Positions 13,501-24,741 of a DNA stretch of 64,000 nucleotides are shown here, piece by piece. This DNA is from Cunninghamia lanceolata (lineage: Eukaryota > Streptophyta > Pinopsida > Cupressales > Cupressaceae). Positions within the stretch are counted from its first letter, which is position 1. Every line of letters starts with the position of its first letter. A program made the translations under genes and the position numbers. Where the stretch lies: assembly GCA_027924645.1 (NCBI GenBank), contig BSBN01001687.1, positions 2,542,001-2,606,000 on the forward strand. The letters run 5' to 3'. Below the pieces are notes generated by a model that had not been told where the DNA came from, did no database searches, and was given only the letters and a program-made list of their open reading frames with translations.

Positions 13501-13851
13501 GTAGAGTTTTATGCAAATGTTCTAGAGGAAGAAGTTAAGGTCAAGTCATTAGTCCAAATGGGGGAGTTTGCAATTAAAGAGGGATGGATTCTCCAGACTC
13601 TTACAGTTTTGGGATTGAAACTTTCTTCTGCTTCTGTTGCAGATGTCTCAATTGCTACTTTATCTTTTCATTGCGATGGGGGGAAGGAAAGAACAAGAAA
13701 GGTGGGAACTATTCTGGTTGGCAAATCTGCAAGTGTTGCTCCATCATTCTCGGTGAACCAAGTCAAAACTAACACCCCGCTTCATACTGATGATTGTGAT
13801 GGTCATGGTTATCAACTGGTGATTTCAAATCTTTCCCTTCCAATTGGGTAG
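7582..13851 (+). CDS. GH31 alpha-glucosidase/alpha-xylosidase, frame broken in exon 2
   Basis: Four exons with GT-AG introns: 7582-7784, 7893-8556, 11805-12035 and 12191-13851. GH31 enzymes remove terminal alpha-linked glucose or xylose, in plants from starch-derived glucans or from xyloglucan in the wall. Residues 1-24 look like a signal peptide (hydrophobic core, cut after CQA), so the product enters the secretory path. Exon 2 has the N-terminal beta-domain ([13 protein letters not shown]). Exon 3 has the start of the barrel ([16 protein letters not shown]). Exon 4 has the nucleophile box [13 protein letters not shown] (Asp codon 12397-12399), the acid/base box [10 protein letters not shown] (Asp codon 12766-12768), [12 protein letters not shown] and RPLFFTFP. 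With two copies of an 8 bp repeat at 8443 the exons would sum to 2751 nt, 916 residues, the usual family length; three copies are present, so the frame is lost and a stop follows at 8518. It is a recent pseudogene, a null allele or a sequencing error. Glucosidase versus xylosidase cannot be decided here. Confidence 0.93.
8443..8466 (+). repeat. GGACTTCT x3, frameshifting tandem repeat in GH31 exon 2
   Basis: Three head-to-tail copies of the 8-mer GGACTTCT. Two copies keep the reading frame and give the conserved LLDFYFF-type strand of the family; the third adds 8 bases and shifts it. Beyond 8466 the expected family text resumes in another frame and runs to the donor site at 8557. Confidence 0.9.
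8611..9240 (-). mobile_element. Possible LINE relic in intron 2
   Basis: The minus strand has an open stretch (9237 down to 8971) rich in Lys/Ser/Pro ([19 protein letters not shown]), like the ORF1 side of plant non-LTR elements. It is followed by a Phe/Leu/Val-rich low-complexity tract and a tail reading ttgtacaagggtctgggccc, which resembles the 3' part of plant LINE copies. No reverse transcriptase, poly(A) tail or target duplication was found, so an internally deleted copy is a guess. Confidence 0.3.
9801..9930 (+). repeat. Dispersed repeat, copy 1 (other copy at 17423)
   Basis: This stretch starting cactctacttaaatatcatc matches 17423-17575 with few differences. The second copy carries an extra segment of about 25 bp near its end (cctctgattgttgcagtgga region). 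The family is unknown; no coding potential. Confidence 0.75.
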
Positions 13852-15526
13852 AACTTTGAGCTCCGTATAACATGGAAGAAATGATTGAGTAGAAATCATG
13901 TAAATCATATGTATGTCTCATGTTAGAAGTACAGTTAAGTGCCTCCTGCACACTGGGAGTATGTGGTAGTCTCATATGTTATAAGCCACTTGTAGACCCA
14001 TAATTAAGTCGCCCAACATCATAGACTATAAAAAGATCCATTCCATATGATACTGAAAGATTGTGAATACCTTTAGATTGATGGTAAAAAGATTAAGGCA
14101 GCACGCCATCTGTTGTTACCACCTACAAAATTGGCTCACATGTGAGAACAGTTAGATGGTATCATTTTAAAAGTTACTTTGTCATGTTCCTATATTAGTA
14201 ATTTATAATTAATATGTATTATTCATTCAAATTAAAGATATGAATAATATTATAAATGGAATATATTTAATATATTTAAATAATATTTATTTAAAACAAT
14301 TAACAAGATATATTATTATTATATTTATAAATAACACATATAAATAATATAATATAAATAAATAATATATCATAAATATATCATAAATATATCTAATAAT
14401 ATAAATACAAATATTATTATTATTATCTTATATTGTAATATAAATATAAATAATATAATATAAATCATATATCATTTATTATGATATAAATGATATAATA
14501 TAAATAATATAAAATAAATAATATATTGATATAATATAAATACAAATAATATAAACAAGTGCCACGTAGTTGCTAGTACCTGCCTTGTAGTATTGTTATT
14601 ATAGTATTTGTTCTGTTGTAATTTTTTTGTTGATTAGCTATTGGTTGTATATAGTATTTGTTTAGTTGTAATTTTTTTGTTGATTAGGTATTGGTTGTAT
14701 AGACAAATTGCATTCCAATAATTGAAAATTTAATTTTTGAAGAGTGTTGAAATGTCTTAGATAAATAAAATTGAAATCTAAAAAACAATCTAATAAAATA
14801 AAAAATATAATTAAATTCATGATAATATAGATTTTAAAGTTTTAACTAAATAAAATAAATAATCTAATTACATAAAATAAAATCTGTAGAACACTAAAAA
14901 CTAAATTAAAATTATATTACTTTTAGCTAATGAAGCAAAAAATTAATCGCCATCCATTTAGGCATGACTTAACTAGTGGGAGACAAAATTTGTGTTCATA
15001 ATTTGTTTACTTGCCACATACTCCCTTCAAATCAAAATTCTCTCTGTATTTATAGTTTTTTCCAGCCAATGACAATACAGATAAATCATTTCTAAATAAT
15101 TTTTTGTTAAAAATTTATCATGTTCACATAGGAAAAGTACAAATTTAAATCAAATTTGTCCGATAAGAAAAATAATCCTATCTTTTGATTGGTTTGCAAT
15201 CAATAGATTAATAACTAGATAAGTTGAACTCATTGCAATAGTACCAGCTGAAGGTACTAATAAACATCTTATGATAAGGGAGTTACGTATGGTTAGAACT
15301 AGTTTTACCACAAGAAGGGAATTAATATAAAGTAATAAAAATTATAAGAGGATAAGTATGTCTTTTACCACCAAGCATAATAAGAGACGTGCCTCTTCGA
15401 ACATATCTTGAAAGGGAAATAAATAAAGGTTGTGAGATAGAAGGAAAACATCATGGGGAAGAAAATATAAAAGGAAAGACAACATAAATTAATATATAGA
15501 GATATCTACATGAACAGCAAATGAGA
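13852..15526. other. AT-rich spacer after the GH31 gene
   Basis: The first 150-350 bases are probably the 3' UTR of the GH31 gene; no clear AATAAA signal stands out. 14190-14550 is almost pure A/T made of irregular ATAATATAAAT words. A 45 bp segment is repeated at about 14600 and 14660 (tagtatttgtt-agttgtaatttttttgttgattag). No gene seen. Confidence 0.6.
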
Positions 15527-15556
15527 GGAATGATTCTAGTAAAAATAAATAAATAA

Positions 15557-15615
<59 letters not shown>

Positions 15616-16054
15616 GATAAAGGATGTGATGACTGATAGAGATCGGTATTTTTAAACATTATTAAAAATTATATTCATGATAAAAATATAATAATAATGA
15701 TACCATAATAACAATAATATATATATAATTGTAATATTATAATGATAATGAATAAGTAATATATTATATAGTTATGTTAATAATAAAATAACAATAGAAT
15801 TCAAGTGCTGGAATGATTCTAGTAAAAATAAATAAATAAATATAATATATATATAGTAGATAAAGGATGTGATGACTGATAGAGATCGGTACTATTAAAC
15901 ATTATTAAAAATTATATTCATGATAAAAATATAATAATAATGATACCATAATAACAATAATATATATATAATTGTAATATTATAATGATAATGAATAAGT
16001 AATATATTATATAGTTATGTTAATAATAAAATAACAATAGAATTCAAGTGCTGG
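15527..16054 (+). repeat. Tandem duplication, 283 bp and 245 bp copies
   Basis: Two head-to-tail copies (15527-15809 and 15810-16054), both starting ggaatgattctagtaaaa and ending aattcaagtgctgg. They are nearly identical except that the (TA)n run is about 50 bp long in copy 1 (15561-15612) and about 10 bp in copy 2. Both carry the same internal AT-rich text. No coding potential. Confidence 0.9.
15561..15612. repeat. (TA)n microsatellite
   Basis: About 25 uninterrupted TA dinucleotides inside copy 1 of the tandem duplication. The matching site in copy 2 has only a few units. Confidence 0.9.
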
Positions 16055-16329
16055 CGAGCAATCAAATATATATATATAATAATAATAATAATATAATATA
16101 GAGATATTATTAATATTATAACAAATACTATAATATATAAATATTAAAGAATAGGCATGAGACTAACTTAAGAAGAGTCACAACAGACAAAAAGGGACAC
16201 TATAATAATAAAGGCAAATTGTATGTTTTGAAATGTGTGTGGAAACTGCATGTATTGCATTTTATGAATTCAACCAGGAGAGGGAATGCATAGACCTTAG
16301 TAGATTGCCTAAAAACCCCATCTAGGTTT

Positions 16330-16510
16330 TGTCCCCATAGGCCCGAGACCAGGATTGGGCGTTATGCCCCTTTGGCCTGAGTCAAGGGATTGGATCATGG
16401 AGGGATGGGGGTCCCACATTGTAACACGCCTCTTAGGCCCGAGACGAGGGATTCGGCAAAAGGACCAGCCACCATAGGCCCGAGTCAAGGGATTGGGCAA
16501 TAGGATTATG
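16330..16510 (+). repeat. Short degenerate repeat, about four copies of a GGCCCGAG motif
   Basis: A motif of about 25 bp, TAGGCCCGAGACNAGGGATT followed by GGGCA, appears four times (about 16336, 16370, 16432 and 16478) with irregular spacers. It is markedly richer in GC than the flanks. It does not show the regular spacing of a satellite or of a CRISPR array. Confidence 0.7.
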
Positions 16511-19247
16511 GTAGGCCTTTGGCTACTAAGGGCTTATGTGTTTACCTCCCCTGGCAACATGAATGTTTTTCTTTTACCGATGTGTTTCAAATTGCAAGTG
16601 TGTTTATGTAGGACTAATGAATACTAGATATTAAAACTAACATGCAACAATATGGACTTGAATATACATGATGCTGCAGGTACTAATTCAAAATAATGTG
16701 TGATCTATTCAACCCAAGGTTACCCCATTAAAAGAGAAGAAACCCTAAACCTAATTCACAAGCGAATTCTAGGGCAAGTCAGGTAAGGGACATTACATAC
16801 TTATAATCAATAAGCAGGAATCTTCCAAGTTTTTCTTGGGGTGTCTGCATCCTCTTTTTTTGGGTCTAAGAAAGGTTATCATATATATGCTCACTGCTAC
16901 TCTCAAGTTTGATATGTCTAAAATTTGCACATGACTAAAAACATTCTCATAGCCTACAGTTGAAGAAAAGTAAGTTATACGAGGCACAAGTATCATGGAT
17001 GTTAACAGAACTTTTTCTTTCAAATTATATTGTTGTTAGAATATAGTTATTATTATCATTTTATAGATTATTCTCCAATATTAGATTCTGCATCACTAGC
17101 ATTCTTTGTTTCTTGGTGTCTATTGAACAATTGTTTTTGGTTACTTGTAACAACTTTTTTTGGTTTTCTTTCCAAATTCACTCTGATCATGTTTAATTGG
17201 TGCTTGGAATAGTGTTCATTATTCCAGTTTACCATACCACACCAGTAACATGACAATATAATAATAATTATGAAATAATTTTTGATAATAAGTTTATAGA
17301 TTATAGTTTTGAAATTAAAAAGTAGGGTTTTTTAATCATATTCTTGTAGAGTAGAATAGTACATATTGGGCACTTTTATTTTTGTTTTTCATTTATTTTA
17401 GTCTTGTCGATGGATGTTATCCCACTCTACTTAAATATCATCCATTTCAATGGTCGAACAATCAATAGCAATTTTACACCTCATCCACAACAAAAAGTGG
17501 TAAATATTTGTCCTACTTTTATTGGCCAAAATTTACCTCTGATTGTTGCAGTGGATGATGTTTAAGAATAACCATGTTATCCTAGAGTCTAATTTGAAAG
17601 TTACAATGTGCAATTCAACCAAACCTAGCCTCAATCTTGCCTTTTAACCTTTATATTCCAATAGTCAAGACCCATTTCTAATCTTAGCACTTTTCCTATA
17701 ATTATGTCTATTGGACATAATCACTAGTATGGTCCCATCCACCTTGATTACTATTTGTTTCCTTGATCCCCAAGCCAACCATAGTCCAAAATATAATAGT
17801 TACTAGTTAACTTGAGCATGAAACTTTTAAATTAAACACTTAGGATTGCATGTTTCTAGATGAGCCCTAACTAATCAATTAGAGATTCATTAATCAAGCA
17901 ATTAAGGAGCATTAACAAATTAGGGGCACCTCTACATCTAACTCCTTCCATTTTGACATCCTTTTATCTACCATTGCACATTGTGAAAACAAGAACAAGG
18001 GATTCAACCATGGCACATGGGAGAAGTTAGTACACTTCCATAACGTAGCACAAAGGTGTTCATAAACACCACCTTGACAATCAACACAACTTTTGTATGC
18101 ACTAAAATAGAGCACACATGCTAGTTCATGTTGGCCACATTAAAAAGCCAACCTAGTACTAAAAAAATGATAGGAGTTGATCTAGTGACAATGTGTTGAC
18201 CAAATTCCCTTCTTCTTGAGAACATAACAGAACAAACGAATGATGAGGGGAAGAAGCTTTGTTGAAATAGGCCTAGGAACTCTCGAGACCTAGATGGAAG
18301 TGACACAAGGAGTGTTTGATAAGAGGGGATGAGGAGATTTTTGTGGGATGGTGTTCAATTTTTGTTGGTTTACACATATCAAGGCTTCTAAGTAGGTATT
18401 CTCTTGTTAGAACGTTTCAAGAAGAGTTATGTGTTCCAATGCTTCTAGACAAGTGTTTTCTCATTGGATCTTTTCAAGTAGTGCAACCTATTCAAGAACA
18501 ATGGCTAGAGGAATAGGTGGAGCCTCTCCTAGTTCTTCTAGGGTTTCTTTCAACAAATTTGGGGTTAATCGAAGACACGTGTGATTGATCAGGTTGAATA
18601 TAGTCCTTGGGATTAAAGTAGACAAGTTGAATGCTCTGATAAAATCTTTAAATGTGAATGTTTATTTTTTGTTTGATTATTATGTTCGTTATTCAAAGGT
18701 GATTGCTCTTTTTGTTTTATGTTTTCAAAAGTAGACAAAATAACTCTAGTCTGATTAAATGGATGCAATTGTTCATTTTGCATTTTTAATTGTTTTGAAT
18801 GAGTTAACTAAATTAACTAATAATAATTAAATAACTAATTTCCTAAATCAAATGGATTACTCCTTTTAAAGTTTGATATTTGTATTAATTGAAAAATTAA
18901 TTATCAATTAATTATGGAAAAATTGATTTAATCTAAAAGTAAATAAAAGAGGTTTTTTTTGCTTTTTAAAAAGAAATTGATAACTAAAAATAACTAATTA
19001 ATTAACCAACTAAATCAATTAGATTATTCTAATTGATTAATTGTAATTAAATAACTAATTAGGCTTTTATATGTGAGCATTATAGTGCTCAGAATTGTCT
19101 CATGTCGTAAAAAATTTAGGCCGAAAAATTTTCTAAACTCGTCGGTTGTTCTATCGACATATTCATTGAACCTCCTATGGGTGCAAGTGCTAATTATATT
19201 TAATTATGATCACTTAATGAAACTTGCAAGGAAAAATAAAACTTTAT
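16511..19247. other. Spacer without a supported gene
   Basis: Both strands contain only short open frames with no domain. It includes the second copy of the dispersed repeat (17423-17575) and an ATTAATTAAC-rich tract at 18780-19070. Confidence 0.55.
17423..17575 (+). repeat. Dispersed repeat, copy 2 (other copy at 9801)
   Basis: Matches 9801-9930 in intron 2 of the GH31 gene in the same orientation, with an extra segment before tttaagaata. No coding potential. Confidence 0.75.
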
Positions 19248-19275
19248 GGGTGTGTGCAAGAAGTTGTGTCCACTT
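19248..19275 (+). repeat. Left terminal inverted repeat
   Basis: GGGTGTGTGCAAGAAGTTGT and on to 19275. It overlaps a 22 bp perfect palindrome at 19270-19291 (CCACTTTTTGG and its complement), which could form a hairpin next to the end. Confidence 0.75.
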
Positions 19276-20138
19276 TTTGGCCAAAAAGTGGAAGTGTTTT
19301 CCCTGATTTTCAGAATTTGTCACATTTGACCTAAAAATTTGAAGCACTTAATGGTGGAATCTTGGAAAACGTCACTAAATATGAAATGTAGTACTCGGAG
19401 TCTAGTTTCCAAATATGTAATTTTTTTCAATACCCAGATGATAGAAATTGATTTTGAATAGGTGTTTCTAAAAACCACTGTTTAAAAGTCACTTTTTTTT
19501 TACTATACCATGTATGTGTACGCCATCCATATTTTGACCTAAATAATCATATTTTTCAAAATCCTTTTGTGAAAAGCTTTGTAACTCACTGAAGCACGTT
19601 TTCCATATTTATTTGTAATTTTTTATTGAATAATTTTTTTGTTATTAATTTTTTATTGGTCATTTTTTGTCTTTTAAAAAATCATCGTGTACGTCACGCA
19701 TAAGATGACCTAAACTTAACATTTTTTGAAATTTTTTTTTTAAATTGAAAAGAATTGTCTAAAGTACGTTTTCATACAATTTTTTTTACAAAAAAATATT
19801 TCAATAAAAAGTTATTAAAATATTAAAAACCCTGATAATTCAAGGTTATGAACATATTTCATCAGAAATTGATTAAAAAATAGAAAAATTAATTTAATTG
19901 TAAAAAAATTACATATTTAGAATCTACATTGTCTCCTCTATAATGGGTTTTAATTTTGTCAAAATATTCTGCAAAATAGACCTTTAAATATATGCCCAAA
20001 GTCACTATTTTGTTGTGACATTGACAGGGCCTTCAAGTTGCAGGTCAAACTAGGTCCAGAGGTCAGGGTCGGGTCCCCAAAGCATTTTCCGAAGCGGGTT
20101 ACAAAGCAAAACCCGAGCCTAAAATTCAAATTTTGAAT

Positions 20139-20272
20139 AACGGGATCCCGTTTATAAAACGCGATCCCGTTTATAAAACGGGATCCCGTTTCTTTATCCA
20201 TCGGCGCTGAATGTAGTAAACGGGACCTGTTTATTAAACGGGATCCCGTTTTATATAACGGGATCCCGTTTT
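20139..20272. repeat. Left palindrome array, AACGGGATCCCGTT
   Basis: Six copies start at 20139, 20158, 20178, 20219, 20238 and 20258. Four are exact, one has CGCGATCCCG and one is shortened. Neighbours are 19-20 bp apart, close to two helical turns, so copies would face the same side of the DNA. Each is a near-perfect dyad. The array lies directly upstream of the transposase-like gene, so it may serve as a binding site for transposition or for control of that gene. Confidence 0.85.
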
Positions 20273-20530
20273 TTTTAAGAAGACTGTACTATGACTGTCA
20301 TTTCTGCAACTTGGCCTACAGTACGGCCGACAGCGACACTTGTAGCATTCTTTGGCATATTTCTTTCTTTTGCAGGTCCATCAACTTGAAGTATTGTTGG
20401 TATTTTGATAGAAACCATCATGGAGACGTTATTTGAGTGAAATTTTGTTGAATTGGTACTTTTTTGAAAGACTTGAAACACATTCAAGTTTTTGACATTC
20501 ATTTGTACATGCTTCATAAATTTTTTAATC

Positions 20531-23500
20531 ATGGGATCACAAAGTCGTAATAAGAGGAAAGATAGGAAGCTATTAACTCCTGAAGAAATTGAAGCAAAGA
20601 GAGTGAAGGAGGCAAAAAGACAAAGAGATAGAAGAGTAAAGATTCAATCAATGAACAATGTTGAAGCATCCAATTCCACAACTATTGAAGATAAAAATAT
20701 TGAGGAGACCATGGATATAGATGATGCAAGTTTGCAAGAGGTGAATGTGGAAACTAATACGATTATGCAAACTACTCCTGGTATGTCTTCAAATCCCTCT
20801 ATTAATGCTATGGAGAATGTTTCAATGGGCACAAATCCAGGCACTTCTTCAAATCCACTTTTGAATGAAATGGAAATAGTGTTGATAGGAGATTTAAAAC
20901 AAGCTGGATATAACAATGTTGAGATTGATAATATTCGTAGAGATCAAAATTTGAAACAAATTGTAGTTGAAAATGAAAATGAAAATCCTTTTGTTGAAAA
21001 TGAAAATGAAAACCCATTTGTTGTTGAAAATGAAAATGAAAACCGTTTTGTTGTTAAAATGAAAATGAAAACCGTTTTGTTGTTGAAAATGAAAACGAAA
21101 ATCCTTTTGTTGAAAATGAAAATGAAAATCGTTTTATTGTTGAAAATGAAAACGAAAATCCTTTTGTTGAAAATGAAAATGAAAACCGTTTTGTTGTTGA
21201 AAATGAAAACGAAAATCCTTTTGTTGAAAATGAAAATGAAAATGAAAACCGTTTTGTTGTTGAAAATGAAAATCGTTTTGAAGTTGAAAATGAAAATGAA
21301 AATCTAGGAAGTGAAGTTGAAAATGAGAAATATTTTTTCAAAATTGAAAGAGATGTTTTGGATAATCTTCCTGGTAAAATTTCTTGGAGACAAATAAGAA
21401 CACATGCCAATAGATTATACAAGGAATTTTTTTATCGTAAAAAACTATCATTTCAATGTCAACTAATGATGCAATTAATGAGAATGTGGAAAATGAGAAA
21501 AGTAATGAAAATGTTAGGCATTTTTGATAAACCAAGAAGAAAAGATCAATCACTAAAACATGCTATGTCTACTGTTGCTAGTGCCATTGAGTCTATTGGA
21601 AGTAATAGTCGATCCAAAGATAAAAATGCAGCAAGACGAGCTATAACAACTGCTATAGTGAATAAAACAACTTTGAATAGAAGAATGGTAAGCAATATTA
21701 GTGGAATTCTAAAAATACATCCTAAAACATTGGTAAGAGCAGCAAAAAGAAGAGAAAGTATAGAAAATGATCCAATTAACCAATGTTGGAGTTTTAGTGG
21801 TCGACTCCCGAGATCTGACATGAAACTAAATGTTGAAATCAGATCTTTGATCAAAAAATATTGGCATGATAATACTAGGGTATCGTCTAATGCTAGATAT
21901 GTTTTAAAATTAAGAGTGGGGTCTAAAGTTCGTGATCCTCATCCAAAACACCTATTAGATACAACGCAAACTGAATTTTATAGAAAATTTTGTGATGAAT
22001 TAGTGTTACCTGGTAATATTAAAATAAATCAAAGATCTTTTGAAAAATGCAAACCATGGTATGTAAAGATTAATAAGGAACGAATATCTTGTTGTTGTAA
22101 AACGCATGTTCAATTTCGTTATTATTATGATGTGTTTCAATATATACGTTGTACTTTACATCGTAACATGATTATACAGGAATGTGATATTAATATGCCA
22201 ACTGAAGCAATAAAAGAGTTTATATCAAGTTTGTTCTGTGAAAGATCTAATAAAAAAGGTTTTTATTTAAGTTCATGTATTTCTGGACAATGCACTAGTT
22301 GTGGCAATCTTTCTTTGTTAAGAGTTTGTATGCATGAAAGTGTTGAAAATGATTTTGGACAACAATTAGTGGATGTTAAAAGATTTAAGAATGTTGAATA
22401 TTCTTTAAAATATAGAAAATTTGGAAAGAGTTGTGATTTAATTACAGAAAAGGTTAGTGTGCATGCATTTATATCAGAATTTAAAAGTAAAATTGTACCA
22501 AAATATGTCAAGCACTCTCAACAAGCTCGATGGCTTGATGGACAATTTCGTGAATGTAGAAACACATTTCCAGTTGGTATTATACTATCAGTGGTTGATT
22601 TTGTAGAAAACTATACTTTAGCTCTGCAAGAGGAAATTCAATCACAATATTACAATTCAGTGCAGGTTGCTATGTTTGTTCATATTATTTATAGACATGC
22701 AGATGATAGCATAGAGAATGATAGAAAAGTTTTGAGGGAGTATCATTTCTATTTGAGTGACAACCGGTTACACTCGTCAGAGTTTGTTCAATATTGTTTC
22801 AATATATTTTATACAAATTTAAGAGAAAGAGGAATCCAGATGACTGAACATCTTATATGGTCAGATAATTGTACGGGGCAGTTCAAGAATGCTCGAATGT
22901 TCTATTGGTTATGTAGGGTTCACAAGGAGAATAATGTCCAACATATGTGGATTTTTTTTGAAGCTGGACATGGTAAAGGAGAACATGATGGAGCTGGTGC
23001 GTGTGTTAAAAAAATTCTTGCTAGACAACAATTAAAATTTGAGGATGCAGTAAAATTTAAAGATGCACGTGGGATTGTAGATTGGTGCAATACAATATTA
23101 TGTACACCTGGATCAAGCGAGTACTCTACAGTTCGTCGATTCTTTTGGTTGGTTGAAGAAGAAAATATTCTACCTATACTTGATTGCCAGACAATCAGTG
23201 GATCTACTAAATGGCATTCATTTAGGAGTTCGAATGCAAGTACATGGACTATCTGGACAAGGGAGCTTGCATGTTTTTGTCAGTTTTGTATTTCAGGAGA
23301 TTGGGAAGCATGTGAGAATACAGAATGGGTTGAAGAGTGGAAACAAAGACCATTGACACTTGCACAAGCACACAATCAAAGTGAAACAACAATTGAAGAC
23401 AATGATCAACTATTTGTATCAGATGATTATGACCGTGTTTCAGACCTTGTACAAGAAGGTAATTTAATTCAAATCATTTCATTTTATTTCACTTTGATTA

Positions 23501-24138
23501 CTAATTTGTAGTGCTTTTATTTATTTATGTGTACATATGAATGCATGTATGTTGATTAGTCAAATTTTATGGACATGTGCAAGTTATTGAATCAAAATTT
23601 GTTTTGCAGGACATGTGTATGCTGTTGTTGCACCAAAGAATAATGAAGACGAAACTGAATATTGGTTGGCTCGTTGTGTGGAGACTAAACATAAGTTAAC
23701 AGCACCTCGAGAAGATGATGATGGCTTTCCTTATCCAACAGGTTTGGTGATCCCCTTAAGACATCCCCTTAAGCAAATTTTGATAACAAGTCTTTGATCC
23801 CCTTAAGCATATTTTAAGAACTTCTTTGATCCCCTTAAGCAAATTTTAAGTATTTCTTTGATGATGCCTATCATTATCCAATAGGTTCGGTGGTGGTTGT
23901 TGGCACTTGGCTACGGAAATACCTAATAAGGAAGAATGGTTTACCTGCATTCGAAGATTATGAAACACATAAGAAGATTATACACTACTCACATTTGGTG
24001 TTGGCAACAAATATAAAACTGGAGAGGTATCGTGGAAAACCTACAAATAAAGAGCTATGGAGCATTTCTATGGAAGACCATGAGACAATCATCGATGCGT
24101 TGGAAAAAAGAGAGGATGGAGATGGTACAATGGAATAA
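20531..24138 (+). CDS. Transposase-like protein, three exons, one frameshift
   Basis: Exons: 20531-23458, 23610-23741 and 23885-24138, with GT-AG introns that keep the phase. The start MGSQSRNKRKDRK opens a basic, NLS-like region; a further ATG at 20492 is possible but adds a hydrophobic leader. Next comes an Asn/Glu repeat linker (20968-21312) containing a 1-base loss at about 21055, after which the frame runs open to 23511. In the long open part (codon 1 at 21358) there is a Cys/His cluster (CCC at 245-247, H250, C307, C312, C315, C324, H326), then VVDFVENY (D414), IWSDNCTGQFKN (D503) and HGKGEHDGAG (E542 or D544), which look like a DDE/RNase H-type transposase core. The last two exons form a compact domain (YAVVAPKN...YWLARC...VVVVGTWLRKY). 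From memory, related proteins occur as repeats in animal genomes; I cannot name the superfamily. Function is inferred from motifs and from the flanking TIRs. Confidence 0.75.
20968..21312 (+). repeat. Coding minisatellite, ENENENPFV/ENENENRFVV units
   Basis: About twelve imperfect 27-30 base units encode alternating ENENENPFV and ENENENRFVV peptides, a flexible acidic/polar linker between the basic N-terminus and the core. A G is missing between 21055 and 21056 compared with the neighbouring units, shifting the frame. The repeat keeps the other frames free of stops too, which explains Lys/Leu-rich and Phe/Ser-rich shadow frames. Confidence 0.9.
23745..23850 (+). repeat. CCCCTTAAG motif cluster in intron 2 of the transposase-like gene
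   Basis: Four copies of CCCCTTAAG occur within about 85 bp, three of them as GATCCCCTTAAGCA or close. The same motif recurs at 24745-24790 and 27155-27175, and CTTAAG lies within the right TIR region. The exon junctions on both sides of this intron also resemble each other (TATCCAACAGGTTTGGTG and TATCCAATAGGTTCGGTG), so the intron may have arisen by a local duplication. Confidence 0.7.
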
Positions 24139-24740
24139 GTAAATACAGGTAAATATAGTTAAATAGATTTATATTGTTATTTTAAATATGTATGAAATAC
24201 ATGTTTTGATATTTCTTGTGCGTTATTAGTTGAAATTGATTTAATTTATCCTTTTATATCCTTAGGCCATCATCACAAATTCATCAAATACTTTGAAACA
24301 AAAACTTGAGAGGCACTTGTAAATACAGGTACAAATTGTGTATATCTAGATAGTTTTATATAAATTAAAATACATGTTTTGATTCTCATATATTGATAAA
24401 TTGCTTGTATTATTTTTATATCAGGTGGCATGAAGACCTGCTACATTCTCCTCAAGTTTTGGATTTTCTTGAGATGGCATATAACGACATTTTGTATTTA
24501 CATTATTTTGAGTTGGCATATATGTACATACACAATTACATTATTACACATTTTGTACAGAAATTTGTATACATGTGTATGTACACAATTTTATACTCTA
24601 CAGTATTAAATTTATCAAAATTATTATTTTATGTATTTTATTTGTTAAATGTCCATGTTTTTCTACTTAGAATTTACTTTAAATTTGATTTATTATATTG
24701 TTCAATTTGGTTGCCTTGGGCAACTTCACCAAATTTTGAG
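24139..24740. other. 3' flank of the transposase-like gene
   Basis: No gene. Two similar words, aagtaaatacagg (24137) and ttgtaaatacagg (24318), each preceded by Glu/Thr-like codons, might be relics of further short exons or of a duplication. Remaining sequence is AT-rich. Confidence 0.4.
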
Positions 24741-24741
24741 A

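Noticed and set aside
16330..16510. CRISPR-like repeat-spacer array
   Set aside because: Spacing is irregular and the motif is degenerate.
21054..21422. Minus-strand Phe/Ser-rich open frame
   Set aside because: It is the reverse shadow of the ENEN coding repeat, with no start context or domain.
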